DNA of 64,000 bases from Rathayibacter caricis DSM 15933 (GTDB lineage: Bacteria; Actinomycetota; Actinomycetes; Actinomycetales; Microbacteriaceae). The translations under genes were made by a program, and so were the position numbers. The notes beneath the pieces are model-generated. The model ran no database searches. It saw only the letters and a list, made by a program, of their open reading frames with translations, and was not told the origin of the DNA. Below, piece by piece: positions 37,999 through 48,586 of this stretch (positions are counted from its first letter, which is position 1; every line of letters starts with the position of its first letter). The stretch covers positions 2,294,001-2,358,000 of the forward strand of contig NZ_PZPL01000001.1 of assembly GCF_003044275.1 (NCBI RefSeq), in the 5' to 3' direction.

Positions 37999-38429
37999 TC
38001 CCCTCCTCCCTCTCCGAAGACGAACATGAGGTGGCGCGGCGCGAAGCCGAGCATCAGCACGACCCAGAGGCCCATGACCACCCAGAAGAGCAGGCGCTGG
38101 TTGCGCGTCGCCCAGCTCCAGAAGTCGACCAGGATGATGCGCAGGCCGTTCAGGGCGTGGAACGCGATGGCGCCCACGAGCCCCGTCTCGCCCAGGCCCA
38201 TGATCGGGTTCTTGTAGGTTCCGATCACCGCGTCGTACGCCTCCGGGCTCACGGCGATGAGGGCCGAGTCCAGGACGTGGACGAGGAGGAAGAAGAAGAT
38301 GGCGACACCGGTGATCCGGTGGAGCACCCACGACCACATGCCTTCGCGACCGCGGTAGAGGGTTCCGGCCGGACGGCGGATCTTCCCCTGCTTCCGGGGT
38401 GCGAGGGTCTGAGCAGCTTGAACTGACAC
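37995..38429 (-). CDS. sdhC: succinate dehydrogenase cytochrome b556 subunit
   Basis: The protein of 144 residues has three transmembrane helices. It contains LYRGREGMWSWVLHRITGVAIF, where the HRxTG motif is the signature of SdhC, and a second His in AIAFHALNGLRI. I chose the GTG at 38429 because GGGAGG is 8 nt or so upstream; an earlier GTG at 38453 would add eight residues. It is the first gene of sdhCDAB, behind a TAGAAT -10 box and an iron-box-like palindrome. Confidence 0.92.
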   Translation of the reverse strand: MSVQAAQTLAPRKQGKIRRPAGTLYRGREGMWSWVLHRITGVAIFFFLLVHVLDSALIAVSPEAYDAVIGTYKNPIMGLGETGLVGAIAFHALNGLRIILVDFWSWATRNQRLLFWVVMGLWVVLMLGFAPRHLMFVFGEGGGE

Positions 38430-38526
38430 GGACAACCCTCCCTGGTTGTGCACTCCGACGGCCTGACCTGCTCCGCGTCTCGTGGACGCGGACGGGGCGG
38501 GGGAGCGACGAGATTCTCGCCCTTCG

Positions 38527-38532
38527 ATTCTA
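38527..38532 (-). promoter_or_regulatory. -10 box of sdhCDAB
   Basis: On the minus strand TAGAAT lies about 100 nt before the sdhC start. No good -35 box is present at 17 nt; this fits control by an activator or an operator at 38555-38572. Confidence 0.6.
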
Positions 38533-38554
38533 AACGGCGTTCGAGGAGAGCGCG

Positions 38555-38572
38555 GCTAAGGCGAGCCTTAGC
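38555..38572. promoter_or_regulatory. DtxR/IdeR-like iron box before sdhC
   Basis: GCTAAGGC-GA-GCCTTAGC is a perfect 8-bp dyad. Its core CTAAGGCGAGCCTTAG resembles the actinobacterial iron box, which has TTAGG and CCTAA arms around a GC centre. It overlaps the stop codon of the mannosyltransferase gene and lies just upstream of the sdh -10 box. Iron-responsive control of the iron-rich complex II is reasonable but is inference. Confidence 0.5.
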
Positions 38573-39692
38573 TGCGGTGCTCCACCACGGCGGGCACCCC
38601 GACGGCCGCGTAGTGGCCCAGCAGCTCGTCCGTGAGCGCGCTCCAGGTGCGGTGCAGCACGCGCCGCCGCCCCGCCTCGCCGAGGCGGGCGCGCAGGGCG
38701 GGGTCGCGGACGAGGCGCTCGACCTGACGGCGCAGATCGGAGTCGCTCTCGGGCGCGTAGAGGAGGCCGTCGACGCCGTGCTCGATCAGGTCGGTCGGTC
38801 CGCCCGCGTGCGGGGCGACGACCGCGGTCCCGGACGCCTGCGCCTCCTGGACCGTCTGGCCGAACGTCTCCTCCGTGCCCGTGTGCACGAAGACGTCGAG
38901 TGCGGCGTAGACGGCGGGCAGCCGCTCGCCGTCGAGCCGGCCGAGCATGCGGGCGCGAGACCCGACCGCCGCGGCGACCCGGGCGGAGGAGGGGCCGTAG
39001 CCGCCGACCACGAGCGCCGCGTCGGGGAGTGAGGCGAGCGCGGCGAGGCGCTCCACTCTCTTCTCGGGCGAGAGCCGGCCGATGTAGCCGACGAGCGCCT
39101 CGTCCGGAGCGAGCGGCGCGCGCACCTCGTGGGCGTAGGGGGAGGAGCGCATCCGGGGGTGGAAGCGGTCGCTCTGCACGCCGCGTCCCCAGAGCGCGGT
39201 GCGCTCGATCCCCGCGGCGGAGAGATCGTCGAGCGCGCTGCTGGAGGGGGCGAGAGTCAGGTCGGCACCCGCGTGGATCTGCCGGATGACCTTCCAGGCG
39301 AGCGCGCGCGCTCCCCGGATGCCGTACCGCGCGGCGAAGCGGGCGACGTCCGTCTGGTAGACGGCCACGCTCGGCACGCCCAGGCGGTTCGCCGAGGCGA
39401 TGGCGCGGGCCCCCAGTAGGAAGGGCGAGGCGACGTGCACGACGTCGGGCGCGAAGTCCGCGAGCTCGCGCGTGAGGGCGAGTGTCGGGATGCCGACCGG
39501 GAAGTCGCGGTAGGCGATCGCGGGGTGCTCGACCACGCGGTGCCCGGCGTAGCGGGCCGGTGCTCCCGCGGCGGGGCAGACCACCAGGGCCTCGATGCCG
39601 CGGGCGGCGAACTCGTCGAGGACCCGCAGGACGCTCGTGGTCACGCCGTTCAACGACGGCAGGAAGCTCTCGGTGACGACCGCGACTCTCAC
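38568..39692 (-). CDS. GDP-mannose-dependent mannosyltransferase-like GT4 glycosyltransferase
   Basis: The 374-residue protein has the two-Rossmann GT-B layout of family GT4. It reads VAVVTESFLPSLNGVTTSVLRVL at the N-terminus, GYIGRLSPEKRVERLAAL for the sugar-nucleotide domain and ETFGQTVQEAQASGTAVVAP for the E-x7-E motif. It resembles PimB/MgtA proteins that add mannose to phosphatidylinositol or diacylglycerol lipids at the inner membrane. The GTG at 39692 is 7 nt behind TAGCGT. It is divergent from manC, which supplies GDP-mannose, so the functional link is plausible. Confidence 0.85.
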   Translation of the reverse strand: MRVAVVTESFLPSLNGVTTSVLRVLDEFAARGIEALVVCPAAGAPARYAGHRVVEHPAIAYRDFPVGIPTLALTRELADFAPDVVHVASPFLLGARAIASANRLGVPSVAVYQTDVARFAARYGIRGARALAWKVIRQIHAGADLTLAPSSSALDDLSAAGIERTALWGRGVQSDRFHPRMRSSPYAHEVRAPLAPDEALVGYIGRLSPEKRVERLAALASLPDAALVVGGYGPSSARVAAAVGSRARMLGRLDGERLPAVYAALDVFVHTGTEETFGQTVQEAQASGTAVVAPHAGGPTDLIEHGVDGLLYAPESDSDLRRQVERLVRDPALRARLGEAGRRRVLHRTWSALTDELLGHYAAVGVPAVVEHRS

Positions 39693-39780
39693 GCCCCGGA
39701 CGCTACGGCGCCCGCGTGAACGGCGCAGCGCCGCCCGGTGAACGGACGGTCGCGTCCGGACGCCCTTGTATCCTGCGGAC

Positions 39781-40914
39781 ATGACATCACCTGAGACCGA
39801 TGGCCGCGCCCCGCTCGACCGCTTCTACAGCGTGATCCCCGCAGGTGGGATCGGCTCGAGGCTGTGGCCGCTCTCCCGGGCCGACGCCCCGAAGTTCCTG
39901 CACGACCTCACCGGCTCGGGCCAGACCCTCCTGCGCGACACGTGGGAGCGTCTCGCTCCGATCTCGGGCGCCGACCGGATCATGGTCGTCACCGGCCGGG
40001 CGCACCGCGCCGCCGTCGAGCGCCAGCTCGAGAAGCTCGAGGACGTCAACGTCGTGCTCGAGAGCGAGCCGCGCGACTCCTCCGCCGCGATCGGCCTGGC
40101 CGCCGCGATCCTCGAGCGCCGCGAGCCCGGAGTGATCATCGGCTCGTTCGCGGCCGACCACGTCATCAGCGGTCAGCACCTCTTCCACGACGCCGTCGCG
40201 GAGGCGGTCATCGCCGCCGACGCGGGCTACATCGCGACCATCGGCATCACGCCGACGGAGCCGGCGGTCGGGTTCGGCTACATCAGGACCGGCGACCACC
40301 TCGGCATCGACGGCGCCCCGCACACCCTCGCCGTCGACTCCTTCGTCGAGAAGCCCGATGCGGACACCGCCCGCGAGTACGTCAGCAGCGGTCAGTACCT
40401 CTGGAACGCCGGCATGTTCATCGCCCGCGCCGACCGGCTCCTCGAGGAGCTCGGACGCTCCAAGCCGAAGCTGCTCGCCGGGCTCCTCGAGCTCGCCGAG
40501 GCGTGGGACACCCCCGAGCGCGGCGCGGTCGTCGACCGCATCTGGCCGGGGCTGGAGAAGATCGCGATCGACTACTCCGTGGCCGAGCCGGCCGCCGCGG
40601 AGGGCAAGCTCGCGGTCATCCCCGGTCACTTCTCCTGGGACGACGTCGGGGACTTCGCTTCCATCGCGAAGCTGCACGCGAGCGGTCTCCGCTCCGACCT
40701 CGCGATCCTGGGCGAGGACGCCCGCGTCCTGGCCGACTCCGCCACCGGAATCGTCGTCAGCGGCGGCAACCGCACCATCGCCCTCATCGGAGTGAAGGAC
40801 ATCGTCGTCGTCGACACCCCCGACGCCCTCCTCGTCACCACCACCGAGAACGCGCAGAAGGTCAAGGGCGTCGTCGACGCCCTCCGCCTCTCGGGCCGCA
40901 CCGACGTCCTCTAG
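39781..40914 (+). CDS. manC: mannose-1-phosphate guanylyltransferase
   Basis: The protein of 377 residues makes GDP-mannose. The pyrophosphorylase loop reads YSVIPAGGIGSRLWPLSRADAPKFL, and FVEKPDADTA is the second conserved lysine segment. WNAGMFIARAD and GHFSWDDVGDF are ManC hallmarks. There is no fused phosphomannose isomerase domain. The ATG at 39781 is 6 nt behind TATCCT, a leaderless promoter that is back to back with that of the mannosyltransferase gene. A terminator follows at 40928. Confidence 0.94.
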   Translation: MTSPETDGRAPLDRFYSVIPAGGIGSRLWPLSRADAPKFLHDLTGSGQTLLRDTWERLAPISGADRIMVVTGRAHRAAVERQLEKLEDVNVVLESEPRDSSAAIGLAAAILERREPGVIIGSFAADHVISGQHLFHDAVAEAVIAADAGYIATIGITPTEPAVGFGYIRTGDHLGIDGAPHTLAVDSFVEKPDADTAREYVSSGQYLWNAGMFIARADRLLEELGRSKPKLLAGLLELAEAWDTPERGAVVDRIWPGLEKIAIDYSVAEPAAAEGKLAVIPGHFSWDDVGDFASIAKLHASGLRSDLAILGEDARVLADSATGIVVSGGNRTIALIGVKDIVVVDTPDALLVTTTENAQKVKGVVDALRLSGRTDVL

Positions 40915-40927
40915 CCCCACCCTCCTC

Positions 40928-40961
40928 GAAGCGCGGCCTCCCCCCGGGAGCGCCGCGCTTC
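40928..40961 (+). terminator. terminator after manC
   Basis: GAAGCGCGGC and GCCGCGCTTC form a perfect 10-bp stem with a 14-nt loop, 13 nt after the manC stop. A weak CGCCGTTCCC tail follows. Confidence 0.75.
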
Positions 40962-41001
40962 GCCGTTCCCGCGTCGCACACCCCCGTCCTCGGCAGCGCG
41001 A

Positions 41002-41140
41002 CCCTCCTGCTGCCCGTACTCGTCCCTCCTGCTGTCCGTACTCGTCCGCGCGCAGCGCGCAGCCCTCCTGCTGTCCGTGCCCGTCCGCGCGCAGCGCGCA
41101 GCCCTCCTGCTGTCCGTGCCCGTCCGCGCGCAGCGCGCAG
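41002..41140 (+). repeat. 39-bp tandem repeat downstream of manC
   Basis: Three full 39-bp units start at 41024, 41063 and 41102, preceded by a 22-bp part copy at 41002. Each begins CCCTCCTGCTGTCCGT and ends CGCGCGCAGCGCGCAG, which can form a small hairpin. Units 2 and 3 are identical except for the boundary; unit 1 has ACTCG in place of GCCCG. With the terminator at 40928 and element C it fills most of the 515-bp gap before the BMP gene. Confidence 0.9.
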
Positions 41141-41160
41141 TCACTCCGAACAGCTCGGAA

Positions 41161-41296
41161 CCTCGAGCGCATGGTGGAGGGCCGCGAGCGGAGATCGCGT
41201 GCCAGCGATGTCCGCCAGCCCGACGCACCCCGCTCTCGGAAACGCCCCGCCTCTGCGAGCCGACCGCGGTGGAGGAGGCGCCCGCGCCTCCTCCAC
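41161..41296 (-). repeat. two-hairpin intergenic element, copy C
   Basis: On the minus strand hairpin 1 is GTGGAGGAGGCGC-GG-GCGCCTCCTCCAC, a 13-bp stem. It is followed by CGCGGTCGGCTCG and, exactly 57 nt after that block starts, by hairpin 2 with arms ATCGC and GCGAT around TGGCAC. The 57-nt offset equals that in copies A and B. This copy has the longest hairpin 1 and shortest hairpin 2 and is the only one read away from the gene to its right. Confidence 0.75.
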
Positions 41297-41429
41297 AAAA
41301 TAAACACCGTGTAACGACTTCCGAACGCATCCCCCGGAAGCCCTGAGTGAATCGTCACATTGGGTAACGTGAGCGGATCGACGCCCTGCTGCGCACGACG
41401 CTCGGGCCGAATCCTGGAGGACGAATCTC

Positions 41430-42515
41430 TTGACTATCACCACGCGTAAGGCCGCGTTCGGCGGTCTCGCCGCTCTGGGCGTCACCGCGCTTCTCGCCGG
41501 TTGCGCCTCCGCTCCCGAGGAGGGCGACTCGGGCGCCGCCGCGACGAGCGACTTCCTGCCCTGCATGGTCTCGGACGCCGGCGGCTTCGACGACAAGTCC
41601 TTCAACGAGCTGGGCTACACCGGTCTCGTCGAGGCGTCGGAGGAGCTCGGTGTCGAGCCGGTCGACGTGACCTCCGAGTCCGAGACCGACTACGCCCCGA
41701 ACCTCACGAGCCTCGTCGATCAGGGCTGCAACCTGATCATCACGGTCGGCTTCGCGCTCGCCGATGCGACCAAGGCCGCGGCCGAGGCGAACACCGACAT
41801 CGACTTCGCGATCATCGACGACGCCTCGATCGACCTCGAGAACGTCAAGCCGATCACGTTCGACACCTCGCAGTCCGCGTTCCTCGCGGGCTACGCGGCG
41901 GCGTCGTACTCGAAGACCGGCGTCGTCGGCACCTTCGGCGGCCAGCCCTACCCGACCGTCACCATCTTCATGGACGGCTACGCGGACGGTGTCGCCTACT
42001 ACAACGAGCAGAAGGGCACCGACGTGAAGGTCGTCGGCTGGGACGTCGCGTCGCAGAACGGCTCCTTCACCGGCGGATTCGCGGCGGGCGTCGAGGCGAA
42101 GTCGGCGGCGCAGTCGCTGATCGACCAGAACGCCGACGTCATCCTCCCCGTGGGCGGCCCGATCTTCCAGTCGGCGATCGAGGCGATCCGCGACTCCGGC
42201 AAGGAGATCGCCATGGTCGGTGTCGACGCCGACCTGTACGAGACCTACCCGGACGGGTCGGACCTGTACCTGACCTCGATCCTCAAGGGCATCAAGGAGG
42301 GCACGTCCGACGTGACCGCCTCCGCCGGTGCCGGCGAGTTCGACGCCACGCCGTACGTGGGCACGCTCGAGAACGACGGAGTGGGCATCGCCCCGTTCCA
42401 CGACTTCGAGTCGAAGGTCTCGCCGGACCTGCAGGGCGAGCTGGACGCGATCACCGAGGGCATCATCGACGGGTCGATCACCGTCGAGTCGCCGTCGGCT
42501 CCCGCCGCGTCCTAG
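41430..42515 (+). CDS. BMP family ABC transporter substrate-binding lipoprotein
   Basis: The 361-residue protein is a secreted lipoprotein: a basic N-terminus and hydrophobic segment end in the lipobox LLAGC, with Cys25 as the lipid anchor. The mature part is of the BmpA/PnrA type that binds nucleosides, with MVSDAGGFDDKSFNELGYTG as the signature and CNLIITVGFALADAT. The TTG start at 41430 is supported by GGAGGA 8 nt before it. The ATPase and two permease genes follow after a strong terminator, which would let the binding protein be made in excess. A TAACGT -10 box lies at 41365. Confidence 0.93.
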   Translation: MTITTRKAAFGGLAALGVTALLAGCASAPEEGDSGAAATSDFLPCMVSDAGGFDDKSFNELGYTGLVEASEELGVEPVDVTSESETDYAPNLTSLVDQGCNLIITVGFALADATKAAAEANTDIDFAIIDDASIDLENVKPITFDTSQSAFLAGYAAASYSKTGVVGTFGGQPYPTVTIFMDGYADGVAYYNEQKGTDVKVVGWDVASQNGSFTGGFAAGVEAKSAAQSLIDQNADVILPVGGPIFQSAIEAIRDSGKEIAMVGVDADLYETYPDGSDLYLTSILKGIKEGTSDVTASAGAGEFDATPYVGTLENDGVGIAPFHDFESKVSPDLQGELDAITEGIIDGSITVESPSAPAAS

Positions 42516-42523
42516 TCGACGCG

Positions 42524-42573
42524 AAGAGGCCGGCCGGCCCCGGGGGATCCCGGAGCCGGCCGGCCTCTTTTCT
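42524..42573 (+). terminator. strong intrinsic terminator after the BMP gene
   Basis: AAGAGGCCGGCCGGC and GCCGGCCGGCCTCTT form a perfect 15-bp stem around 16 nt and are followed by TTTTCT. It lies between the binding protein gene and the ATPase gene, so partial read-through could set their ratio. Confidence 0.93.
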
Positions 42574-42696
42574 CTGCCGCCGCAGGGTTCCCTCTGCGAA
42601 AGGGCGCAGCGGTGGCGCGGTACGTCCCCTCTCTGTCGCCGGACGTCCTCGTGCCCCGTCGACGCCGGGAGCCCGACCGAAAGTTAGATTGGTTCC

Positions 42697-44217
42697 ATGA
42701 AGCTCGAACTGCGGGGCATCACGAAGCGCTTCGGCGCCCTCGTGGCCAACGACCACATCGATCTCACGGTCGAACCCGGCGAGATCCACTGCCTCCTGGG
42801 CGAGAACGGCGCGGGCAAGTCGACTCTGATGAACGTGCTCTACGGCCTCTACCAGGCCGAGGAGGGCGAGATCCTGCTCGACGACGCCGTCCAGCACTTC
42901 TCGGGGCCCGGTGACGCCATGAAGGCGGGCATCGGCATGGTGCACCAGCACTTCATGCTCGTGCCGGTCTTCTCGGTCGCCGAGAACGTGATGCTCGGTC
43001 ACGAGCAGACGAAGTCCGGCGGTCGACTCGACCTCGCCGCGGCGCGCGCCCGGGTGCGGGAGATCTCGGACCGCTTCGGCTTCGACGTCGATCCCGACGC
43101 GATCGTGGAGGATCTGCCCGTCGGCGTGCAGCAGAGGGTCGAGATCATCAAGGCGCTCTCGCGCGACGCCCGCGTCCTCGTCTTCGACGAGCCCACGGCG
43201 GTGCTCACCCCGCAGGAGACGGACGAGCTCATCGCGATCATGCGCCAGCTGCGCGCGGCAGGCACCGCCATCGTCTTCATCACGCACAAGCTGCGCGAGG
43301 TGCGCGAGGTCGGCGACCGCATCACGGTCATCCGCCTCGGCAAGGTCGTCGGAGAGGCGTCGCCGACGGCGAGCAACGCCGAACTGGCGTCGCTGATGGT
43401 GGGTCGTGCCGTCGAGCTGACCGTGCGGAAGGAGCAGGCGCGCGCGGGCGACGAGGCCCTGGTCGTCAGCGGACTCACGGTCCGCGACGCGAACGGGCAG
43501 GCCGTCGTCGACGACGTCTCGTTCGAGGTCCGCCGCGGCGAGATCCTCGCCATCGCCGGCGTGCAGGGCAACGGGCAGACCGAGCTGACCGAGGCGATCA
43601 TGGGGCTGCAGGAGCGGGTCGAGGGCACCGTGACCCTCGACGGCAAGCGGCTCGACGGCCTCTCGGTGCGCCGCGTCCTCGACTCCGGGGTCGGCTTCGT
43701 GCCCGAGGACCGCACCGAGGACGGCCTGGTCGCCGAGTTCACGATCGCCGAGAACCTCATGCTCGACCGCAGCGACGGGGGCCCGTTCGTGAAGGGCCTC
43801 AACCTGCAGTTGAAGGAGCTCGACCGCTTCGCCGAGGAGCGCGTGCGCGAGTTCGACGTCCGGGCGCAGGGCATCGGCACCCACGTGGGCCGCCTCTCCG
43901 GCGGCAACCAGCAGAAGGTCGTCCTGGCGCGCGAGCTGAGCCGGGAGCTGAGGCTCTTCATCGCCGCTCAGCCCACCCGCGGCATCGACGTCGGCTCGAT
44001 CGAGTTCGTCCACAAGCGGATCGTCGAGACCCGCGACACCGGCGTGCCCGTGATCGTCGTCTCGACCGAGCTCGACGAGGTGGCCGCCCTGGCCGACCGC
44101 ATCGCGGTCATGTACAAGGGCGGCATCATCGGCATCGTGCCCGCCGACACCCCCCGCGACGTGCTGGGGCTCATGATGGCCGGGCAGTCGCCCGCCGAGA
44201 AGGGAGCGGCGGCGTGA
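42697..44217 (+). CDS. nucleoside ABC transporter ATP-binding protein
   Basis: The protein of 506 residues has two ATPase domains in one chain, as in the NupA/RbsA type importers. Domain 1 has Walker [14 protein letters not shown] and Walker [14 protein letters not shown], with a degenerate signature [10 protein letters not shown]. Domain 2 (about 255-506) lacks a normal Walker A ([12 protein letters not shown]) but has a good signature [15 protein letters not shown]. Such division into a weak and a strong site is usual in the family. It powers uptake through the permeases encoded next, whose start overlaps its stop by 4 nt. Confidence 0.93.
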   Translation: MKLELRGITKRFGALVANDHIDLTVEPGEIHCLLGENGAGKSTLMNVLYGLYQAEEGEILLDDAVQHFSGPGDAMKAGIGMVHQHFMLVPVFSVAENVMLGHEQTKSGGRLDLAAARARVREISDRFGFDVDPDAIVEDLPVGVQQRVEIIKALSRDARVLVFDEPTAVLTPQETDELIAIMRQLRAAGTAIVFITHKLREVREVGDRITVIRLGKVVGEASPTASNAELASLMVGRAVELTVRKEQARAGDEALVVSGLTVRDANGQAVVDDVSFEVRRGEILAIAGVQGNGQTELTEAIMGLQERVEGTVTLDGKRLDGLSVRRVLDSGVGFVPEDRTEDGLVAEFTIAENLMLDRSDGGPFVKGLNLQLKELDRFAEERVREFDVRAQGIGTHVGRLSGGNQQKVVLARELSRELRLFIAAQPTRGIDVGSIEFVHKRIVETRDTGVPVIVVSTELDEVAALADRIAVMYKGGIIGIVPADTPRDVLGLMMAGQSPAEKGAAA

Positions 44218-45524
44218 GCGACGCGCAACTGCCCGCGGTCGATCCCGACGCGGAGACCGAGAAGTCCACCGGCCTCGAGCCCGGCCAGAAGCCGGGTCAG
44301 GAGGCGCGCCCCGGCGCGGTCGAGAGCGGCGCGTCCCGCGTGCTGCGCGAGATCCTCTCGGGCACCGCTCTGATGTCGGTGCTCGCCGTGCTGCTCTCGC
44401 TGATCGCGGGCGGCGTGCTGATCGCGGCGACGGACCCCGATGTCCAGGAGGCGTCCGGCTACTTCTTCGCGCGCCCGGTCGACACCCTGCAGGCGATCTG
44501 GCAGTCGGTCGCCGGCGCCTACTCCTCCCTCTTCCAGGGATCCGTCTACAACTTCCGCCGCGAGGGCTTCGCGAACGGCATCAAGCCGCTCACCGACACG
44601 CTCGCCTTCGCCACTCCGCTGATCGCGGGCGGTCTGGGCGTCGCGCTCGCGTTCCGCGTCGGCCTGTTCAACATCGGCGGCCGCGGGCAGATGCTGATCG
44701 CGGCAGCCTGCGCCGGCTGGGTCGGCTTCTCCTTCGACCTCCCGTGGGGCGTCCACCTGATCGTCGCGCTCGCCGCCGGCATCCTGGGCGGCGCGCTGTG
44801 GGGAGGGCTCGTCGGCGTGCTCAAGGCGCGCACCGGGGCGCACGAGGTGATCCTCACGATCATGCTCAACTACGTCGCCTTCTACCTGATCTCGTACCTG
44901 CTCCGCACTCCCGGCGCTCTGCAGGCGCCGGGCTCGAACAACCCGAAGACCCCGGCGATGAAGGAGACGGCGGTCTTCCCCTCGCTCCTCGGCCCGAGCT
45001 ACTCGCTCACCCTCGGCTTCGTCTTCGCGATCCTCGCGACCGTCTTCGTCTGGTGGCTCCTGAACCGATCGAGCATCGGCTTCAAGTTCCGCGCGGTGGG
45101 CGAGAACCCGCACGCGGCACGGGTCGCCGGCATCGACGTCAAGAACAGCTACGTGTACGCCATGCTCCTCTCCGGCGGTCTCCTCGGCCTCGCGGGCAGC
45201 GCGCAGGTGATGGGCACCGTCACGACGGGCTTCACGTCCGGGATCGACGCCGGCATCGGCTTCGACGCGATCACCGTCGCCCTGCTCGGGCGGTCGCGGC
45301 CGTGGGGCGTGTTCTTCGCAGGCATCCTCTTCGGCGCGTTCAAGGCGGGCGGCTACTCCATGCAGGCCGCCCAGGGCGTGCCGATCGACGTCGTCCTCGT
45401 CGTGCAGTCGCTGATCGTCCTCTTCATCGCCGCTCCGCCCCTGGTGCGCGCGATCTTCCGCCTGCCCGCTCCCGGCGCCGCGCCGAGACGCCGCACGCGC
45501 CGAGCCTCGGAGGTCTCCGCATGA
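44214..45524 (+). CDS. nucleoside ABC transporter permease 1
   Basis: The 436-residue membrane protein starts with a soluble stretch of about 45 residues and then has some ten hydrophobic helices. The BPD_transp_2 family pattern is visible in [41 protein letters not shown] and [18 protein letters not shown], where the last segment contacts the ATPase. It is the larger partner (YufP/NupB type). Its start overlaps the ATPase gene and its stop overlaps permease 2, each by 4 nt. Confidence 0.92.
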   Translation: MSDAQLPAVDPDAETEKSTGLEPGQKPGQEARPGAVESGASRVLREILSGTALMSVLAVLLSLIAGGVLIAATDPDVQEASGYFFARPVDTLQAIWQSVAGAYSSLFQGSVYNFRREGFANGIKPLTDTLAFATPLIAGGLGVALAFRVGLFNIGGRGQMLIAAACAGWVGFSFDLPWGVHLIVALAAGILGGALWGGLVGVLKARTGAHEVILTIMLNYVAFYLISYLLRTPGALQAPGSNNPKTPAMKETAVFPSLLGPSYSLTLGFVFAILATVFVWWLLNRSSIGFKFRAVGENPHAARVAGIDVKNSYVYAMLLSGGLLGLAGSAQVMGTVTTGFTSGIDAGIGFDAITVALLGRSRPWGVFFAGILFGAFKAGGYSMQAAQGVPIDVVLVVQSLIVLFIAAPPLVRAIFRLPAPGAAPRRRTRRASEVSA

Positions 45525-46795
45525 GCGCCCTCGCCACCGCTGCGCCCGTCGGAGGCTCTCGGGTCGCGGTCCGCAGCTGGAAGGCGCCGATCGCGTTCGG
45601 CGTGTTCGCGCTGCTCTCGATCGTGCTGTTCGTCGCGCTGGGCCGCGACGGCACCAGTTCGTTCCGTCTCGCTGCCGGCGGGGACTTCTTCGCCCTGCCG
45701 GACCTGCCCTTCCCCACCCGGGCGACCGGAGTGGTCGTCGCCGTGGTCACCGTCGTGCTGACCGTGCTCGCCGCCCTGATGACGCGGGCGGCGCGGCGCA
45801 TCCCGCTCTGGTTCTCGACGGTGTTCGCCCTCGTGTTCCTGATCGGGTTCCTCGTCTGGGCGTCCGCGGGCGCGACGCTGCCCGTCTCGGGACTGCTGCT
45901 CGGTACCGTCGGCCTCGCCACTCCGCTCATCTTCGGCTCGCTGGGCGGGGTGATCTCGGAGCGGGTCGGAGTCGTCAACGTCGCGATCGAGGGGCAGCTG
46001 CTCGCGGGCGCCTTCACCGCGGCGGTCGTCGCCTCGATCACCCGCCAGCCGGTCCTGGGCCTCGTCGCGGCGATGCTGGCGAGCGTGCTCGTGTCGTTCG
46101 TTCTGGCCGCGTTCGCGATCAAGTACGTGGTCGATCAGGTGATCGTCGGCGTCGTCCTGAACGTCCTCGTGACCGGATTGACGAGCTTCCTCTACTCTCA
46201 GGTGCTCACGTCGGACTCGCCCACCTTCAACTCGCCCGTGCAGTTCGAGACGCTGCCGATCCCGGTGCTCAGCCAGATCCCGGTGATCGGCGCCGTGCTG
46301 TTCAAGCAGTCGATCATCGTCTACCTCATGTACCTCGCGATCTTCGCCGTGTGGTGTGGGCTCTTCAAGACGAAGTGGGGCCTGCGGCTCCGCGCCGTGG
46401 GCGAGCACCCGCAGGCCGCGGACACCGTCGGCATCGACGTGGCGCGCACCCGCTTCTGGAACGTGTCGCTCGCGGGCGCCATCGCCGGCATCGGCGGCGC
46501 GTACTACACGCTCGACGCCGTCGGCTCGTTCGGCAAGGAGATGACCGCCGGAGCCGGCTTCATCGCCCTCGCCGCGGTCATCTTCGGCCGCTGGGACCCG
46601 ATCAAGGCGACCCTCGCGTCGCTGCTGTTCGGGTTCGCGACCAACCTGCAGAACGTCCTCGGCGTCATCGGCTCGCCGGTGCCGAGCGAGTTCATGCTGA
46701 TGCTGCCCTACCTGGTGACGATCTTCGCGGTCGCCGGCCTGGTCGGGCAGTCCCGCGGACCGGCGGCCGCCGGCAAGCCGTACCTGAAGTCCTGA
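45521..46795 (+). CDS. nucleoside ABC transporter permease 2
   Basis: The protein of 424 residues has about ten transmembrane helices and the family segments GVISERVGVVNVAIEGQLLAGAF, VDQVIVGVVLNVLVTGLTSFLY and LRAVGEHPQAADTVGIDVART, paralogous to those of permease 1. It forms the second half of the translocation pore. The ATG at 45521 overlaps the previous stop, and cytidine deaminase begins 10 nt after its stop, linking uptake to salvage. Confidence 0.92.
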   Translation: MSALATAAPVGGSRVAVRSWKAPIAFGVFALLSIVLFVALGRDGTSSFRLAAGGDFFALPDLPFPTRATGVVVAVVTVVLTVLAALMTRAARRIPLWFSTVFALVFLIGFLVWASAGATLPVSGLLLGTVGLATPLIFGSLGGVISERVGVVNVAIEGQLLAGAFTAAVVASITRQPVLGLVAAMLASVLVSFVLAAFAIKYVVDQVIVGVVLNVLVTGLTSFLYSQVLTSDSPTFNSPVQFETLPIPVLSQIPVIGAVLFKQSIIVYLMYLAIFAVWCGLFKTKWGLRLRAVGEHPQAADTVGIDVARTRFWNVSLAGAIAGIGGAYYTLDAVGSFGKEMTAGAGFIALAAVIFGRWDPIKATLASLLFGFATNLQNVLGVIGSPVPSEFMLMLPYLVTIFAVAGLVGQSRGPAAAGKPYLKS

Positions 46796-46805
46796 GAGGG
46801 GTCCC

Positions 46806-47210
46806 GTGACCGACATCGACTGGGAGGCGCTGCGCGCCGCCGCCAACGACGCCATGCGCCGCGCCTACGCCCCCTATTCGCAGTTCCCGGTGGGAGCGGC
46901 CGCGCTCGTGGACGACGGCCGCATCATCGCGGGCTGCAACGTCGAGAACGCCTCCTACGGCATCGGGCTCTGCGCCGAGTGCGCGCTCGTCTCCTCCCTG
47001 CACATGACCGGCGGCGGAAAGCTCGTCGCCTTCACCTGCGTGGACGGAAACGGGGCGACCCTGATGCCCTGCGGACGCTGCCGTCAGCTCCTCTTCGAGC
47101 ACTCGGCCGACGGGATGGTCCTCGAGACGGTCTCGGGGCTGCGCACGATCGACGAGGTCATCCCTGACGCGTTCGGCCCCCGCACCCTCCAGGCGTACGC
47201 GGGGGAGTAG
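46806..47210 (+). CDS. cdd: cytidine deaminase
   Basis: The 134-residue protein deaminates cytidine and deoxycytidine to the uridine forms. The zinc ligands are Cys56, Cys89 and Cys92, in GLCAECALVSS and MPCGRCRQLLFE, and Glu58 is the proton shuttle. GCNVENASYG binds the ribose. The length is that of the tetrameric class. It is co-transcribed with the ABC importer and lies before thymidine phosphorylase. Confidence 0.96.
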   Translation: MTDIDWEALRAAANDAMRRAYAPYSQFPVGAAALVDDGRIIAGCNVENASYGIGLCAECALVSSLHMTGGGKLVAFTCVDGNGATLMPCGRCRQLLFEHSADGMVLETVSGLRTIDEVIPDAFGPRTLQAYAGE

Positions 47211-47257
47211 CGGCCCGCCGCCTCCCCGCCCGCTCCGCACACGATCCGAGGACAGCA

Positions 47258-48565
<1,308 letters not shown>

Positions 48566-48586
48566 GCGGAGCGTCGCGTCCGCTCG

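Noticed and set aside
41350..41365. GTGAATCGTCAC as a CRP/GlxR site
   Set aside because: The half-sites are only 4 nt apart, whereas the GlxR consensus needs 6.
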